From assembly GCF_020295405.1 (NCBI RefSeq), contig NZ_JADEYP010000019.1, positions 19,413-83,412 on the forward strand: a stretch of DNA of 64,000 bases, in the 5' to 3' direction. Position 1 is the first letter of the stretch. Every line of letters begins with the position of its first letter. The notes beneath the pieces were generated by a model that had not been told where the DNA came from, did not search any database, and saw only the letters and a program-made list of their open reading frames with translations. The position numbers were made by a program, and so were the translations under genes. This document shows positions 19,371 through 26,035 of this stretch, one piece after another. Origin of the DNA: Sphingobacterium bovistauri. GTDB lineage: Bacteria > Bacteroidota > Bacteroidia > Sphingobacteriales > Sphingobacteriaceae.

Positions 19371-20119
19371 TACTTATTTAAAATAAATGGTGGTTGGTAA
19401 TTTGGATCTAAAAGGTTTCGATAGGTATGTGTCTGTAAAATTCCAGATTCATTAATCCAGAAATAACTAGGATAACTTCGATATGGAAACATCATTTGAA
19501 GATAATTATCTTCTATAATGGAATTCAACATCCCTAGATTAAGTGACTTATAACGATCACTACTAGCAAAGGAGTGTATCTTTTTATAGTTCTCTTTAGT
19601 TTTTAAGCTATTAATCATTACTATATAAAGCTCATCAGGATACTTTTCTTTGAATCTATTGATTTCTTTCTGATGAAGTAAACAGGGCATACAGCCTGTC
19701 ATCCAAAAATCTAGAACTACCATTTTTCCTTTATGTTCTTCTAATGATTTACGAACGGTATCACAATTGATATAAAATAAATGTTCCTTTGTCCAAAATT
19801 CTTCAGGGACCTTTTGTCCAATTTGCAAAGGAACAATTTCAGATTTAGTAGTTTCTTGTGCATAGGCAAAATCGAATTTTAGCATACTAAGAAAAGTTAA
19901 TAAGAAAATACTTACATACTTTAATTGATAATCATAGATTATAGATGCCAAATAGGAAGCATAACTATTCTTTTCATCAGATGTTAATTCCTCACCCTCT
20001 GATTCCTCATGTTCAGATGGGAGTAAATTGGTTTTGGGTGTTATCTTATTTTGTATTATCAGGCGGGCATAGCTCTGCCCTTGGGGCATTTCGCTCCCAG
20101 CCCAGTAAAAATTCTTCAT
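19370..20119 (-). CDS. Membrane-anchored TlpA-like thioredoxin-fold protein
   Basis: A 249-residue protein with an unusual N-terminus: a polar, acidic region of about 65 residues ahead of a single membrane span (about 67-82), then a periplasmic thioredoxin-like domain with the redox motif Cys143-Met-Pro-Cys146 in DFWMTGCMPC and a cis-Pro candidate in RSYPSYFWIN. TlpA-like proteins reduce or exchange disulfides in exported proteins. As first gene of the TlpA-SusC-SusD operon it probably acts on a product of the cassette, perhaps the CX7C protein (inference). The conserved pre-membrane motif, SYASYLASIIYDYQL here, also occurs in the copy at 55811-56626. Confidence 0.8.
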   Translation of the reverse strand: MKNFYWAGSEMPQGQSYARLIIQNKITPKTNLLPSEHEESEGEELTSDEKNSYASYLASIIYDYQLKYVSIFLLTFLSMLKFDFAYAQETTKSEIVPLQIGQKVPEEFWTKEHLFYINCDTVRKSLEEHKGKMVVLDFWMTGCMPCLLHQKEINRFKEKYPDELYIVMINSLKTKENYKKIHSFASSDRYKSLNLGMLNSIIEDNYLQMMFPYRSYPSYFWINESGILQTHTYRNLLDPNYQPPFILNK

Positions 20120-20431
20120 TTTTTTGGAATTTAATTGCTCTCTAACGGACCAAAAGAGTCCCGTAGTATGGGAGTTTTTTGGTAATTGAGTGTGACCTAA
20201 TCACCCCTCTCCGTCATTTCGACCGAAGCGGAGAAATCTAGAAGAGTTCATAGAGAAATAATCTCAATATCTATCGTACCTAATCCTTGATCAGGCCACA
20301 TTGTTAAAAAATAAATTGAACATGGATAATCGGAATGTCCAGAATCGGTATCTATTCTTTCTTCTTATCTGGTTTATAATTGGAGCATTCAACGATCTCT
20401 CGGCTATGATATAGCCAATTAGCCTACCGAG
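20120..20431 (-). other. Distal leader region of the TlpA-SusC-SusD operon
   Basis: No gene found. If the minus-strand promoter at 20735-20765 drives the operon, this is untranslated leader between the structured RNA and the TlpA-like start. It is not conserved with the other element. It contains a short dispersed-repeat-like sequence, GTCATTTCGACCGAAGCGGA and the following AGAAATCT, at 20213-20240. Similar motifs are scattered through Sphingobacteriaceae and related genomes. Confidence 0.4.
20213..20240. repeat. Short dispersed repeat (GTCATTTCGA...GGAGAAATCT type)
   Basis: GTCATTTCGACCGAAGCGGA followed by AGAAATCT has the ends and partial palindrome of an intergenic repeat common in Sphingobacteriaceae, Chitinophagaceae and Flavobacteriaceae genomes, from general knowledge. 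I see a single copy in this window. Confidence 0.4.
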
Positions 20432-20478
20432 CTACTCCGGCGCGCAAATAATGTTTTTGTAAAGTTGCTTGTTCATAA

Positions 20479-20691
20479 CTCACCAGTTTATAATTCGTGA
20501 GTCTCTAATGGAAAGGAAACTACAGCTGAGCTTCTATCAATCGCACTACTAGGCTCTGACCCCTTACGGACGATTTCACGACAGAAGCCCAAGAGCTATA
20601 GCGTGCAACTAAGTTACACAAAATATCAACTTGGGCATTAAAATCCATCGCCTCGCCGTAATTTATTGTCAGAGTTTGTAGCCGAGACTCT
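20479..20691 (-). ncRNA. Structured leader RNA candidate with alternative pairings, copy 1
   Basis: Plus-strand positions are given. The outer stem is GAGTCTC 20500-20506 with GAGACTC 20685-20691. A two-part inner helix pairs 20521-20528 with 20595-20602 (7 of 8) and GCTTCT 20531-20536 with AGAAGC 20584-20589. GCCCAAG 20588-20594 can instead pair with CTTGGGC 20631-20637. Small hairpins lie at 20604-20620 and 20479-20503. The copy at 56917-57129 keeps all these helices at nearly the same spacing with different bases, so they co-vary. A promoter at 20735-20765 points through it into the TlpA-SusC-SusD operon, so it is probably a 5' leader or a processed RNA on the minus strand. I recognise no known RNA family. 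Confidence 0.6.
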
Positions 20692-20734
20692 TTTATTTAA
20701 CACCATAAATCAGAATATGATCTGATAATACAAT

Positions 20735-20765
20735 CAAATATAGTAAAACAATAACATCCAAACAA
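20735..20765 (-). promoter_or_regulatory. Promoter for structured RNA and TlpA-SusC-SusD operon
   Basis: On the minus strand, TTG (20765-20763), a 20 bp spacer and TATATTTG (20742-20735) match the Bacteroidota consensus. The predicted start is near 20728, about 37 nt before the outer stem of the RNA. Element 2 has TAAATTTG at the equivalent place (57183-57176). Confidence 0.6.
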
Positions 20766-20766
20766 A

Positions 20767-20774
20767 TATGTTTG
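20767..20774 (+). promoter_or_regulatory. Candidate -7 box for the XRE regulator
   Basis: TATGTTTG matches TAnnTTTG and lies back to back with the operon promoter on the other strand. It overlaps an upstream in-frame ATG at 20768, so the later ATG at 20810 is the better start. Divergent promoters a few bases apart suit control of both by the XRE protein. Confidence 0.4.
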
Positions 20775-20809
20775 GTATAATTTTTTATAATATATCGTGC
20801 TTAGTTCCT

Positions 20810-21034
20810 ATGGATTTAGAAGAACTTAAATTTAGAAAATTATTAGGAGCACGTATTCAAGAGATAAGAAAAGATAAAAATCTTACTCAACCTGAATTAG
20901 CGGCACTTATAGGCTTTAAAGATTATCAAACAATTGGTCGAATTGAAAACGGTCGTGTTACTCCTTCTGTCTATACCATACATCAAATAATAAAAGCTTT
21001 AGAAATAACTTCCAACGAGTTATTAAACTTTTGA
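20810..21034 (+). CDS. XRE/Cro-CI-type HTH regulator
   Basis: A 74-residue protein with one HTH domain at about 8-65: GARIQEIRKDKNLTQPELAA, IGRIENGRVTPSVYTIHQII. The start at 20810 is chosen because the upstream ATG at 20768 lies within a -7 promoter box. It is divergent from the structured leader and TlpA-SusC-SusD operon and probably regulates it. Its stop overlaps the start of the next small gene (ATGA at 21031-21034), so they are coupled. The other element has an unrelated N-terminal HTH at this place, fused to the next gene's product, so this HTH seems to have been swapped with its cassette. Confidence 0.8.
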   Translation: MDLEELKFRKLLGARIQEIRKDKNLTQPELAALIGFKDYQTIGRIENGRVTPSVYTIHQIIKALEITSNELLNF

Positions 21035-21222
21035 TTAATGATTTTGAATTTATTAATAGTACAGAATTAGAATTGAGATTTTTAAAAAAGATTATATGGA
21101 GATATTACTCAGAATTGAAACTGTCAAATTTGTCAGCTGACCTCCAGAAACCTGATTTAATTGAACATTGGATACATCCAACGAAAAAAAAGAAAACAAA
21201 TCTATACAAGAAGAAATGGTGA
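21031..21222 (+). CDS. Small conserved basic protein, partner domain of the HTH regulator
   Basis: A 63-residue basic protein, INDFEFINSTELELRF then KKIIWRYYSELKLSNLSA, ending in a lysine-rich tail. It overlaps the XRE gene by 4 bp. About 57 residues are nearly identical to the C-terminal part of the 57252-57773 product, where the same sequence is fused to a different HTH. It is thus a separable domain, perhaps for oligomerisation or ligand binding, that works with either HTH in cis or in trans. No family is recognised. Confidence 0.65.
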   Translation: MINDFEFINSTELELRFLKKIIWRYYSELKLSNLSADLQKPDLIEHWIHPTKKKKTNLYKKKW

Positions 21223-21540
21223 ATAGCCATCAATTTGAAAGGTCTCATCTAGTCTACATATTCTTGACAAAAAGGATAATACTTGTTTAAAAACTTCCTT
21301 ATTAACACTATATTTTTTCCCGGTTGTTGCTTTTGATCTTAAACACATGGATAGATTCGGTTGAAACGTCAGTATAATTGGGACTTATGATTCTATAAAC
21401 GTAAATATTAAATTGCTAAAAGCTGGTCAGGCTTGAATTAAGGTATTTATTGGAAAAAGATTGTTAATATATGAATTTGCTAACAAGGAAAACTATATGT
21501 TCTATGTAATAGACTTGCAAATAGTTAACTAGGATCTAAA
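21223..21540. other. Intergenic region, nothing identified
   Basis: AT-rich sequence between the small regulator gene and the shared terminator. It is only partly conserved with the other element, which is about 100 bp shorter between here and the integrase. I see no frame or structure I can support. Confidence 0.4.
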
Positions 21541-21573
21541 AAAGAGTCCCAACCGGGGAGGTTGGGACTCTTT
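21541..21573. terminator. Bidirectional terminator between regulator and integrase
   Basis: Perfect 14 bp stem AAAGAGTCCCAACC/GGTTGGGACTCTTT with loop GGGGA, giving T-runs in both directions between convergent genes. The site at 57993-58025 keeps the loop and inner stem and changes both sides of the outer stem together. Confidence 0.8.
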
Positions 21574-21758
21574 AACTAACCAATTATTAACCTAAATTAT
21601 GTGCAACAAATATAAGCACAACTGTTATTGGTCGGAAAACCTTTAACCATTCTTAACAAATTTCTTATTGCGAAGCCCCACTAATAGACAAATAATAATG
21701 TTCTTATACAGATAAATCACTTTTCTATCAAATCTACATGTTTTAAGAATTAATAATT

Positions 21759-22982
21759 CTATGGCAGACATTTTCCCAAAGTTTGTTGAAGAGTGAACAT
21801 ATCACTTGCAATCCGCGTATCTAAAAGCTTTGCATAATGTTGCGTTGTTTTTAAATCAGTATGCCCGAGCATTTTTGATACAGTTTCGATTGGTACATTA
21901 TTGGATAAAGTTATTGTCGTAGCAAAAGTATGTCTAGCCATGTGAAAAGTAAGCTCTTTGTGGATGCCGCAGATGTCCGCAATTTCTTTGAGATAACTGT
22001 TCATTTTTTGATTGCTAAGTACAGGCAGGACAATGTTTTTTGTAAGGCATAGCGGAAAATCTTTATAATGTGCTATTATCGAAAGAGCTTTGTCTAGTAA
22101 AGGGATATGAGAAGAAGTCTCTGTTTTTTCTCTGCTGGTGAGTATCCACAATTTTCCATCAACACCTCGAGCAATATCATTGGAAGTCAGCTTCTTTACA
22201 TCAGCATAGGATAGACCCGTATAGCAGCAAAATACAAAAATATCACGGACGTGAGCAAGTCTGGGTATGGTGAAGCTTTTTTGTTCGATACGCAATAATT
22301 CATCGGCAGTTAAAAAGGTCTTTACTTTTGGTTTAGCTTTGTTTTGATAGTGTGCAAAAGGATCTTCTATAATCCATTTATGTGCTATACATATCTTAAC
22401 AATCTTACGTAAATGTTTGATATACTTGGCTGCAGAAATAGCCGTACAGTTTCGGGATGAACGTAAGTAAAACTCGTACCCTGATACAAAGGCATGATCA
22501 AGTTGTTTTACCTCAATATCTTTTGAAGCGTAACTATTTTTAATATATTCTGCGATATGTGCAAATGAGGTTTTGTATCCTTTCAACGTATTGGGCTTGA
22601 ATCCATTTCCTAACAGCTCGGACATTTGCTCGTTATGTTGCATAAAGACATTTAGTAACATTTTTCTTTGAATGTCTTTTCCAAGATATCTAAGTTTGAG
22701 AGATGTTGCCGTAATATCATCACCGTTCTTAGTCAACTGCAAATGCACCTCATTAATCTTGTACTCAAGTGCGTCCAGATAACTATTCAAAGTTCTGACA
22801 TCCTCTTTTGTGCCTTTGGCTCGGTTTCCTCTGGAGTTCCATTTGACAGGATCGCATTCTTTTCCTGTAGATACTTCCTTGGGGACACCGTCTACGGTGA
22901 TGCGCATGTAGATCGGTTTGGGACCTGAGGCGTGGTTTTTTGGTTTCTTCAGGTAGAAGAGCAAGGAATAATTTTTACTCAT
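21759..22982 (-). CDS. Tyrosine integrase, CTnDOT/Bacteroidota type
   Basis: A 407-residue protein: arm-binding domain (about 1-95), core-binding SAM-like domain (about 105-205) and catalytic domain (215-400). Catalytic features are Lys286 (SREKT), His347-x-x-Arg350 (HMAR), His374 (GHTD) and the nucleophile Tyr383 (QHYAK). The Arg I position in YTGLSYADV is Ser258, as known for the CTnDOT integrase IntDOT, so loss of Arg I need not mean inactivity. It should integrate and excise the element at the 3' end of tRNA-Glu, 250 bp away. Residues of about 85-180 are much more diverged from the copy at 58213-59436 than the rest. Confidence 0.93.
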   Translation of the reverse strand: MSKNYSLLFYLKKPKNHASGPKPIYMRITVDGVPKEVSTGKECDPVKWNSRGNRAKGTKEDVRTLNSYLDALEYKINEVHLQLTKNGDDITATSLKLRYLGKDIQRKMLLNVFMQHNEQMSELLGNGFKPNTLKGYKTSFAHIAEYIKNSYASKDIEVKQLDHAFVSGYEFYLRSSRNCTAISAAKYIKHLRKIVKICIAHKWIIEDPFAHYQNKAKPKVKTFLTADELLRIEQKSFTIPRLAHVRDIFVFCCYTGLSYADVKKLTSNDIARGVDGKLWILTSREKTETSSHIPLLDKALSIIAHYKDFPLCLTKNIVLPVLSNQKMNSYLKEIADICGIHKELTFHMARHTFATTITLSNNVPIETVSKMLGHTDLKTTQHYAKLLDTRIASDMFTLQQTLGKCLP

Positions 22983-23003
22983 GATTTAATCATTTAAGTG
23001 AAA

Positions 23004-23034
23004 CAAAGTTAGCCTTGCAGTAAAATGAAATCAA
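23004..23034 (-). promoter_or_regulatory. Integrase promoter
   Basis: On the minus strand, TTG (23034-23032), 20 bp and TAACTTTG (23011-23004). The start would be near 22997, giving a leader of about 15 nt. It is identical in the other element. Confidence 0.6.
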
Positions 23035-23108
23035 GATGTTTAACTATTGAATGTGTTACAAATCAATGTGTTAAACCTGTTTCAGTGAGTAAATGGTTTT
23101 CAGAAAAT

Positions 23109-23127
23109 GACTCACCGAATGACTCAC
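23109..23127. other. Arm-type integrase site candidate
   Basis: Contains two direct ACTCAC hexamers separated by CGAATG, within 105 bp of the att core. An inverted GTGAGT lies at 23084-23089. The same motif is found near both ends of element 2 (31669-31686 and 59563-59581), as expected for integrase arm sites. Confidence 0.5.
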
Positions 23128-23173
23128 TTTTTTATTGGGAATAGTTGAAAGTTTTGTAGATACTGAAAAACAA

Positions 23174-23206
23174 AAAAGCTTGCAATCATTTGATTTGCAA
23201 GCTTTT
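23174..23206. terminator. Element-encoded terminator downstream of tRNA-Glu copy 1
   Basis: Perfect 12 bp stem AAAAGCTTGCAA/TTGCAAGCTTTT, able to act in both directions, ending 23 bp from the 3' end of the tRNA. It is present identically in the other element, so it travels with the element and replaces the native tRNA terminator. Confidence 0.8.
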
Positions 23207-23227
23207 GTATGTTTTGATCTGAAGATC

Positions 23228-23245
23228 TGTAGCCCGTAGGGGAAT
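23228..23245. other. att core of element 1 (tRNA-side)
   Basis: TGTAGCCCGTAGGGGAAT, covering the tRNA-Glu 3' end (acceptor strand and part of the T-arm). The same 18 bp occurs at 31595-31612 and 59682-59699, which defines the crossover segment of the sister element. The far att copy of element 1 is outside the window. Confidence 0.7.
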
Positions 23246-23301
23246 CGAACCCCTATTTCCAGAATGAAAATCTGGCGTCCTAACCGGTAGACGAACGGGC
23301 C
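23230..23301 (-). tRNA. tRNA-Glu (anticodon UUC), variant copy
   Basis: A 72 nt cloverleaf with acceptor GGCCCGT/ACGGGCT (a G-U first pair), anticodon stem CCAGA/TCTGG, anticodon TTC and T-arm AGGGG-TTCGATT-CCCCT. CCA is not encoded. Compared with 59684-59755 it differs at three sites: D-loop positions 15-16 are CC instead of GG, and position 48 is T instead of C. This removes the G15-C48 Levitt pair, which stabilises the tRNA elbow. The gene keeps a good promoter, so it may be transcribed but fold poorly. Confidence 0.9.
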
Positions 23302-23319
23302 ATCATTTCCGAAGTGTTG

Positions 23320-23350
23320 CAAATATAGAAGTATATTTTTTTACTACCAA
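23320..23350 (-). promoter_or_regulatory. tRNA-Glu copy 1 promoter
   Basis: Minus strand TTG (23350-23348), 20 bp spacer and TATATTTG (23327-23320), about 18 bp before the mature 5' end. Confidence 0.6.
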
Positions 23351-23366
23351 ATATTTTTTAAAAAAA

Positions 23367-23392
23367 GTGGAGGAAAATTTAATTTCCTCCAC
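23367..23392 (-). terminator. Terminator of the sigma/FecR/SusCD locus
   Basis: Perfect 10 bp stem GTGGAGGAAA/TTTCCTCCAC with a 6 nt loop, followed on the minus strand by a run of seven T. It ends the operon whose last gene is at 23472-24176 and insulates tRNA-Glu copy 1. Confidence 0.85.
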
Positions 23393-23471
23393 AGAGTAGT
23401 CGTAGAGCAGCTTTCTAATAATTGTAACATGAATTTTGAAGTCAATTTATTGTTTCATGCTTGATACTGCT

Positions 23472-24176
23472 TTATAATTTTATTTTTATCAACTTAGAGT
23501 AATTCCAGTATCCTTGAGGATTATCGCCAGAAGCTTTTGCTCCGGCTCTTATATAATAACTGGTATTCGGAGATAAGTTTTGAAATGTTTTAGTAAATGA
23601 AGCATTTGCGTTTAAATTTTCGTGAAGTTCTCTATTGGATCCTAACCAAAAGAATCGACTTACACCTTCTGTTGTTCCTAGCCAGACCGCCAGCTCATTA
23701 ACGCTATGTTTATCGGAATTTGTGTTAGCCGAATAGCTTACCGTAATTGAGTTTGCTGTTTTTGTATCTACATTGATATTTACTTTCAAAAATGGATTCA
23801 CTTCAAAATCAATTTTTGTGTTTTCACTTACATTTAATAAAACTGTATCTGCATAAAAAGCTCCTACTGGTATAGCTTTATATTGTCCATGGAAAATAGC
23901 CGTATTTTTGAATGTTCCATATTGAGTAAAGGATGTCCCTTGTGGGCCAGCTACTGTACTGCTATAGTTTTGTTGGAATAAATTCAATACTCCATCTGGG
24001 AAACTAAATCCCGAAGTGTTATTGCTTGTATACACAGTGTCTTTTGTCGATTTATCCAAAAGTGCACCATGTATAGTTCCATTGGGTGGAGTAAGATTGT
24101 CTATATCATTAGAACAGCTAAAAAACTGTAAAGTCAAACTTATGAATATGATGTTTAATATAAAATACTTTTTCAT
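23472..24176 (-). CDS. DUF3823-type SusCD-associated lipoprotein
   Basis: A 234-residue protein with a lipoprotein signal: hydrophobic residues 5-20, then FFSC with Cys21. Two beta-sandwich regions follow. The first has the GTIHGALLDKST start typical of DUF3823 proteins; the second has an FN3-like end (LSPNTSYYIRAGAKASG). Such proteins sit beside SusC/SusD pairs and are thought to be surface-exposed accessory binding proteins. It lies 15 bp after susD as the last gene of the locus. Confidence 0.82.
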   Translation of the reverse strand: MKKYFILNIIFISLTLQFFSCSNDIDNLTPPNGTIHGALLDKSTKDTVYTSNNTSGFSFPDGVLNLFQQNYSSTVAGPQGTSFTQYGTFKNTAIFHGQYKAIPVGAFYADTVLLNVSENTKIDFEVNPFLKVNINVDTKTANSITVSYSANTNSDKHSVNELAVWLGTTEGVSRFFWLGSNRELHENLNANASFTKTFQNLSPNTSYYIRAGAKASGDNPQGYWNYSKLIKIKL

Positions 24177-24191
24177 AATGGATTATATTAA

Positions 24192-26012
24192 TTAATAACC
24201 TGGATTTTGGATTAAATATGTGTTCGCCCCTGAGTTGTCAATTCTGAAATAATAAGTCGCATTCAAAAACGTTCTTGTCGGACGATTTGGAATTTGTACT
24301 ATTTGGAATACATAAGACATTTCTGACGAAGGCTTTCCATCTTCCCATACTAAAAATGGATGAAGAGCATGAAGTGGCGTGTTGTTAAATAGCGTATGTG
24401 CAATATGCCATCTACGGACATCCCAATATCTATGGTGTTCGAAAGCAAGTTCGATTTTACGTTCGTGACGAATTTTCGCCATATCAATGCTCACATGTTT
24501 TGGCATACCAGCACGTTCTCTAATTTCATTCACAGCCCACGCGGCTTGTGTAGCGTTGTTTATTTCAAATGCAGCCTCTGCATAGTTCAGCAATACTTCT
24601 CCATATCTGAAAATTATACCTGGTGTTTCTGTTTTTCCCCATCCTGGAATGAAGGATGAAGATTCTGACATAAATTTTCTGATATAGAAACCAGTTTTTG
24701 TCTGGTCACCATTAGCTACTGTAGGACCATCTTTACCTAAGATAGTGGTAGCAAATGTACCAGAACCATGCGTTTGATTTGCGTCATCTGTTTGTAGGGT
24801 ATTATTGCCAACCATGATTCCTCTTCTGATGCCGATAAAATTTCCTTGTGGATTGCCATTCATATTAAATGTAGCATTAGGATATAAAATGGTTGCAAAG
24901 AAACGAGGGTCTTTGTTTTTGAAAAGATCTGCTGGATTGCTATATTTTATGTATTGACCTGAGCCATCTTTAATTTTAAGTTTGCCCGCTGTACCGTCTG
25001 TATATTCATAATCTTCCACTAGATCTGCTGTGGGGTTCGTAAAGCAGCCCCAGTCCACTTTGAATGATTGTGGTGCATTATATAAATCAAAATTGTAGGC
25101 ATTGTTTGGCATAGCATACCCTTTAGCCATTATTATTTCGCTATTGGCATTAGGATCTACCGAGCCGTCAAAGATTTTTTGATAATTTAAAGCGTAGTCT
25201 GGATTACCTTTATATAATTTGATCTCTTCATTTTTGATAATTTCATTGGCGGCATCAAATGCTTTTTGGAAATACGATTGTGCTAACGTACTGTTTATAC
25301 CCAGTAAGCCATTCAATTGAACCGTTCCGTATCTGGCTTCTGAACCAGCATATAGCATGGCTCTAGATTTTAGAGCATATGCCGCATATTTTGTAGCTCT
25401 ATATTTGTCTGTTCCATCTTCATATTTTGTTAATAGGCCTTCTATTGCAATATTTAAATCTTTTTCCACAAAATCATAGACTTCTTGCTCTGTAGATCGA
25501 GGGATATTTAATTCATCAATCCCTATTTGCAGCACTTTATCTACAATAGGTACACCACCATATCTTTTGACCATACTGAAATATATATAAGCTCTTAAGA
25601 AGTGAGCCTCTGATAAGTATCTAGTTTTTAGCTCAGCAGTGACAGTTGCGTCAGATATTTTTGCAATAAAATCATTCAAATCTTTGATGAGGACATAATC
25701 CCACCACCCAAAGTTGTCCGATACAGTATTAGTGTTGGCGGTCGCAGACCATGTGTAACTTCCGTGCGCCTCATCTGTCCATATCCAGGTATAGTTTCCT
25801 GGACCACCTTCTCCAAATCGTTGATCTTCAAAATTCCAACCAATTCGCTCATATAGAGAAACCATAAGTGCCTGTACTGCATTTGGTGTTGAATAAGCCT
25901 GATCGTCTGATATCTTGTCTGTCGGATCAAGTTTTACAAAATCCTTATTACATGATGCTGTAAGGAGAAGAGTAAAACATAATATATAATGTATTTTTCT
26001 AATTGTTGACAT
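24192..26012 (-). CDS. RagB/SusD family outer-membrane lipoprotein (host locus)
   Basis: A 606-residue protein with lipobox TASC (Cys21) and the usual SusD features: N-terminal DPTDKISDDQAYST, the AEAHFLRAYIYF-type helical repeat (here SEAHFLRAYIYFSMV), and a C-terminal IRHERKIELAFEHHRYWDVRRW block followed by YLIQNPGY. It caps the receptor encoded immediately upstream (23 bp gap) and helps capture the substrate. Together with the DUF3823-type protein and the FecR/sigma pair it forms a regulated nutrient-uptake locus. The substrate cannot be read from the sequence; no glycoside hydrolase is adjacent. Confidence 0.93.
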   Translation of the reverse strand: MSTIRKIHYILCFTLLLTASCNKDFVKLDPTDKISDDQAYSTPNAVQALMVSLYERIGWNFEDQRFGEGGPGNYTWIWTDEAHGSYTWSATANTNTVSDNFGWWDYVLIKDLNDFIAKISDATVTAELKTRYLSEAHFLRAYIYFSMVKRYGGVPIVDKVLQIGIDELNIPRSTEQEVYDFVEKDLNIAIEGLLTKYEDGTDKYRATKYAAYALKSRAMLYAGSEARYGTVQLNGLLGINSTLAQSYFQKAFDAANEIIKNEEIKLYKGNPDYALNYQKIFDGSVDPNANSEIIMAKGYAMPNNAYNFDLYNAPQSFKVDWGCFTNPTADLVEDYEYTDGTAGKLKIKDGSGQYIKYSNPADLFKNKDPRFFATILYPNATFNMNGNPQGNFIGIRRGIMVGNNTLQTDDANQTHGSGTFATTILGKDGPTVANGDQTKTGFYIRKFMSESSSFIPGWGKTETPGIIFRYGEVLLNYAEAAFEINNATQAAWAVNEIRERAGMPKHVSIDMAKIRHERKIELAFEHHRYWDVRRWHIAHTLFNNTPLHALHPFLVWEDGKPSSEMSYVFQIVQIPNRPTRTFLNATYYFRIDNSGANTYLIQNPGY

Positions 26013-26035
26013 GATCGTTTTCTTTTAATGAATGA

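Larger units (their letters stand above)
1..23245. mobile_element. Integrative mobilizable element 1 (left end outside window)
   Basis: Sister of the element at 31595-59699. Two blocks (10223 to about 14175, and 21717-23301) are nearly identical to blocks of that element at a constant offset of 36,454 bp. The integrase lies next to tRNA-Glu copy 1, and the right end is the 3' part of that tRNA (core 23228-23245). The left att copy was not found here, so the element must be longer than 23.2 kb. Cargo in order: nuclease-STAND and KAP-type NTPase genes, mobilization module, SusD/SusC/TlpA cassette, HTH gene, integrase. No conjugation genes are visible in the part present. The boundaries are inferred from comparison of the two elements. 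Confidence 0.8.
21717..23301. repeat. Right backbone repeat block, copy 1 (integrase to tRNA-Glu)
   Basis: Nearly identical to 58171-59755, again offset by 36,454 bp. It covers the integrase gene, its promoter, arm-type sites, a terminator and the full tRNA-Glu gene. Similarity stops at the 5' end of the tRNA, where host sequence begins. Within the block, the integrase core-binding region (about 22441-22730) is clearly more diverged than its flanks. Confidence 0.9.

Noticed and set aside
20479..20691. Retron-type or group II intron RNA
   Set aside because: No reverse transcriptase is encoded nearby, and the domain pattern of a group II intron is not seen.
21759..22982. Integrase inactivation because the first catalytic Arg is Ser
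   Set aside because: The same replacement is known in the active CTnDOT integrase, so it is a feature of the group.
10467..23301. Duplication as an assembly artefact
   Set aside because: Cargo between the repeats is different, the flanks are different, and the copies differ by many scattered substitutions including the tRNA, so these are two real loci.
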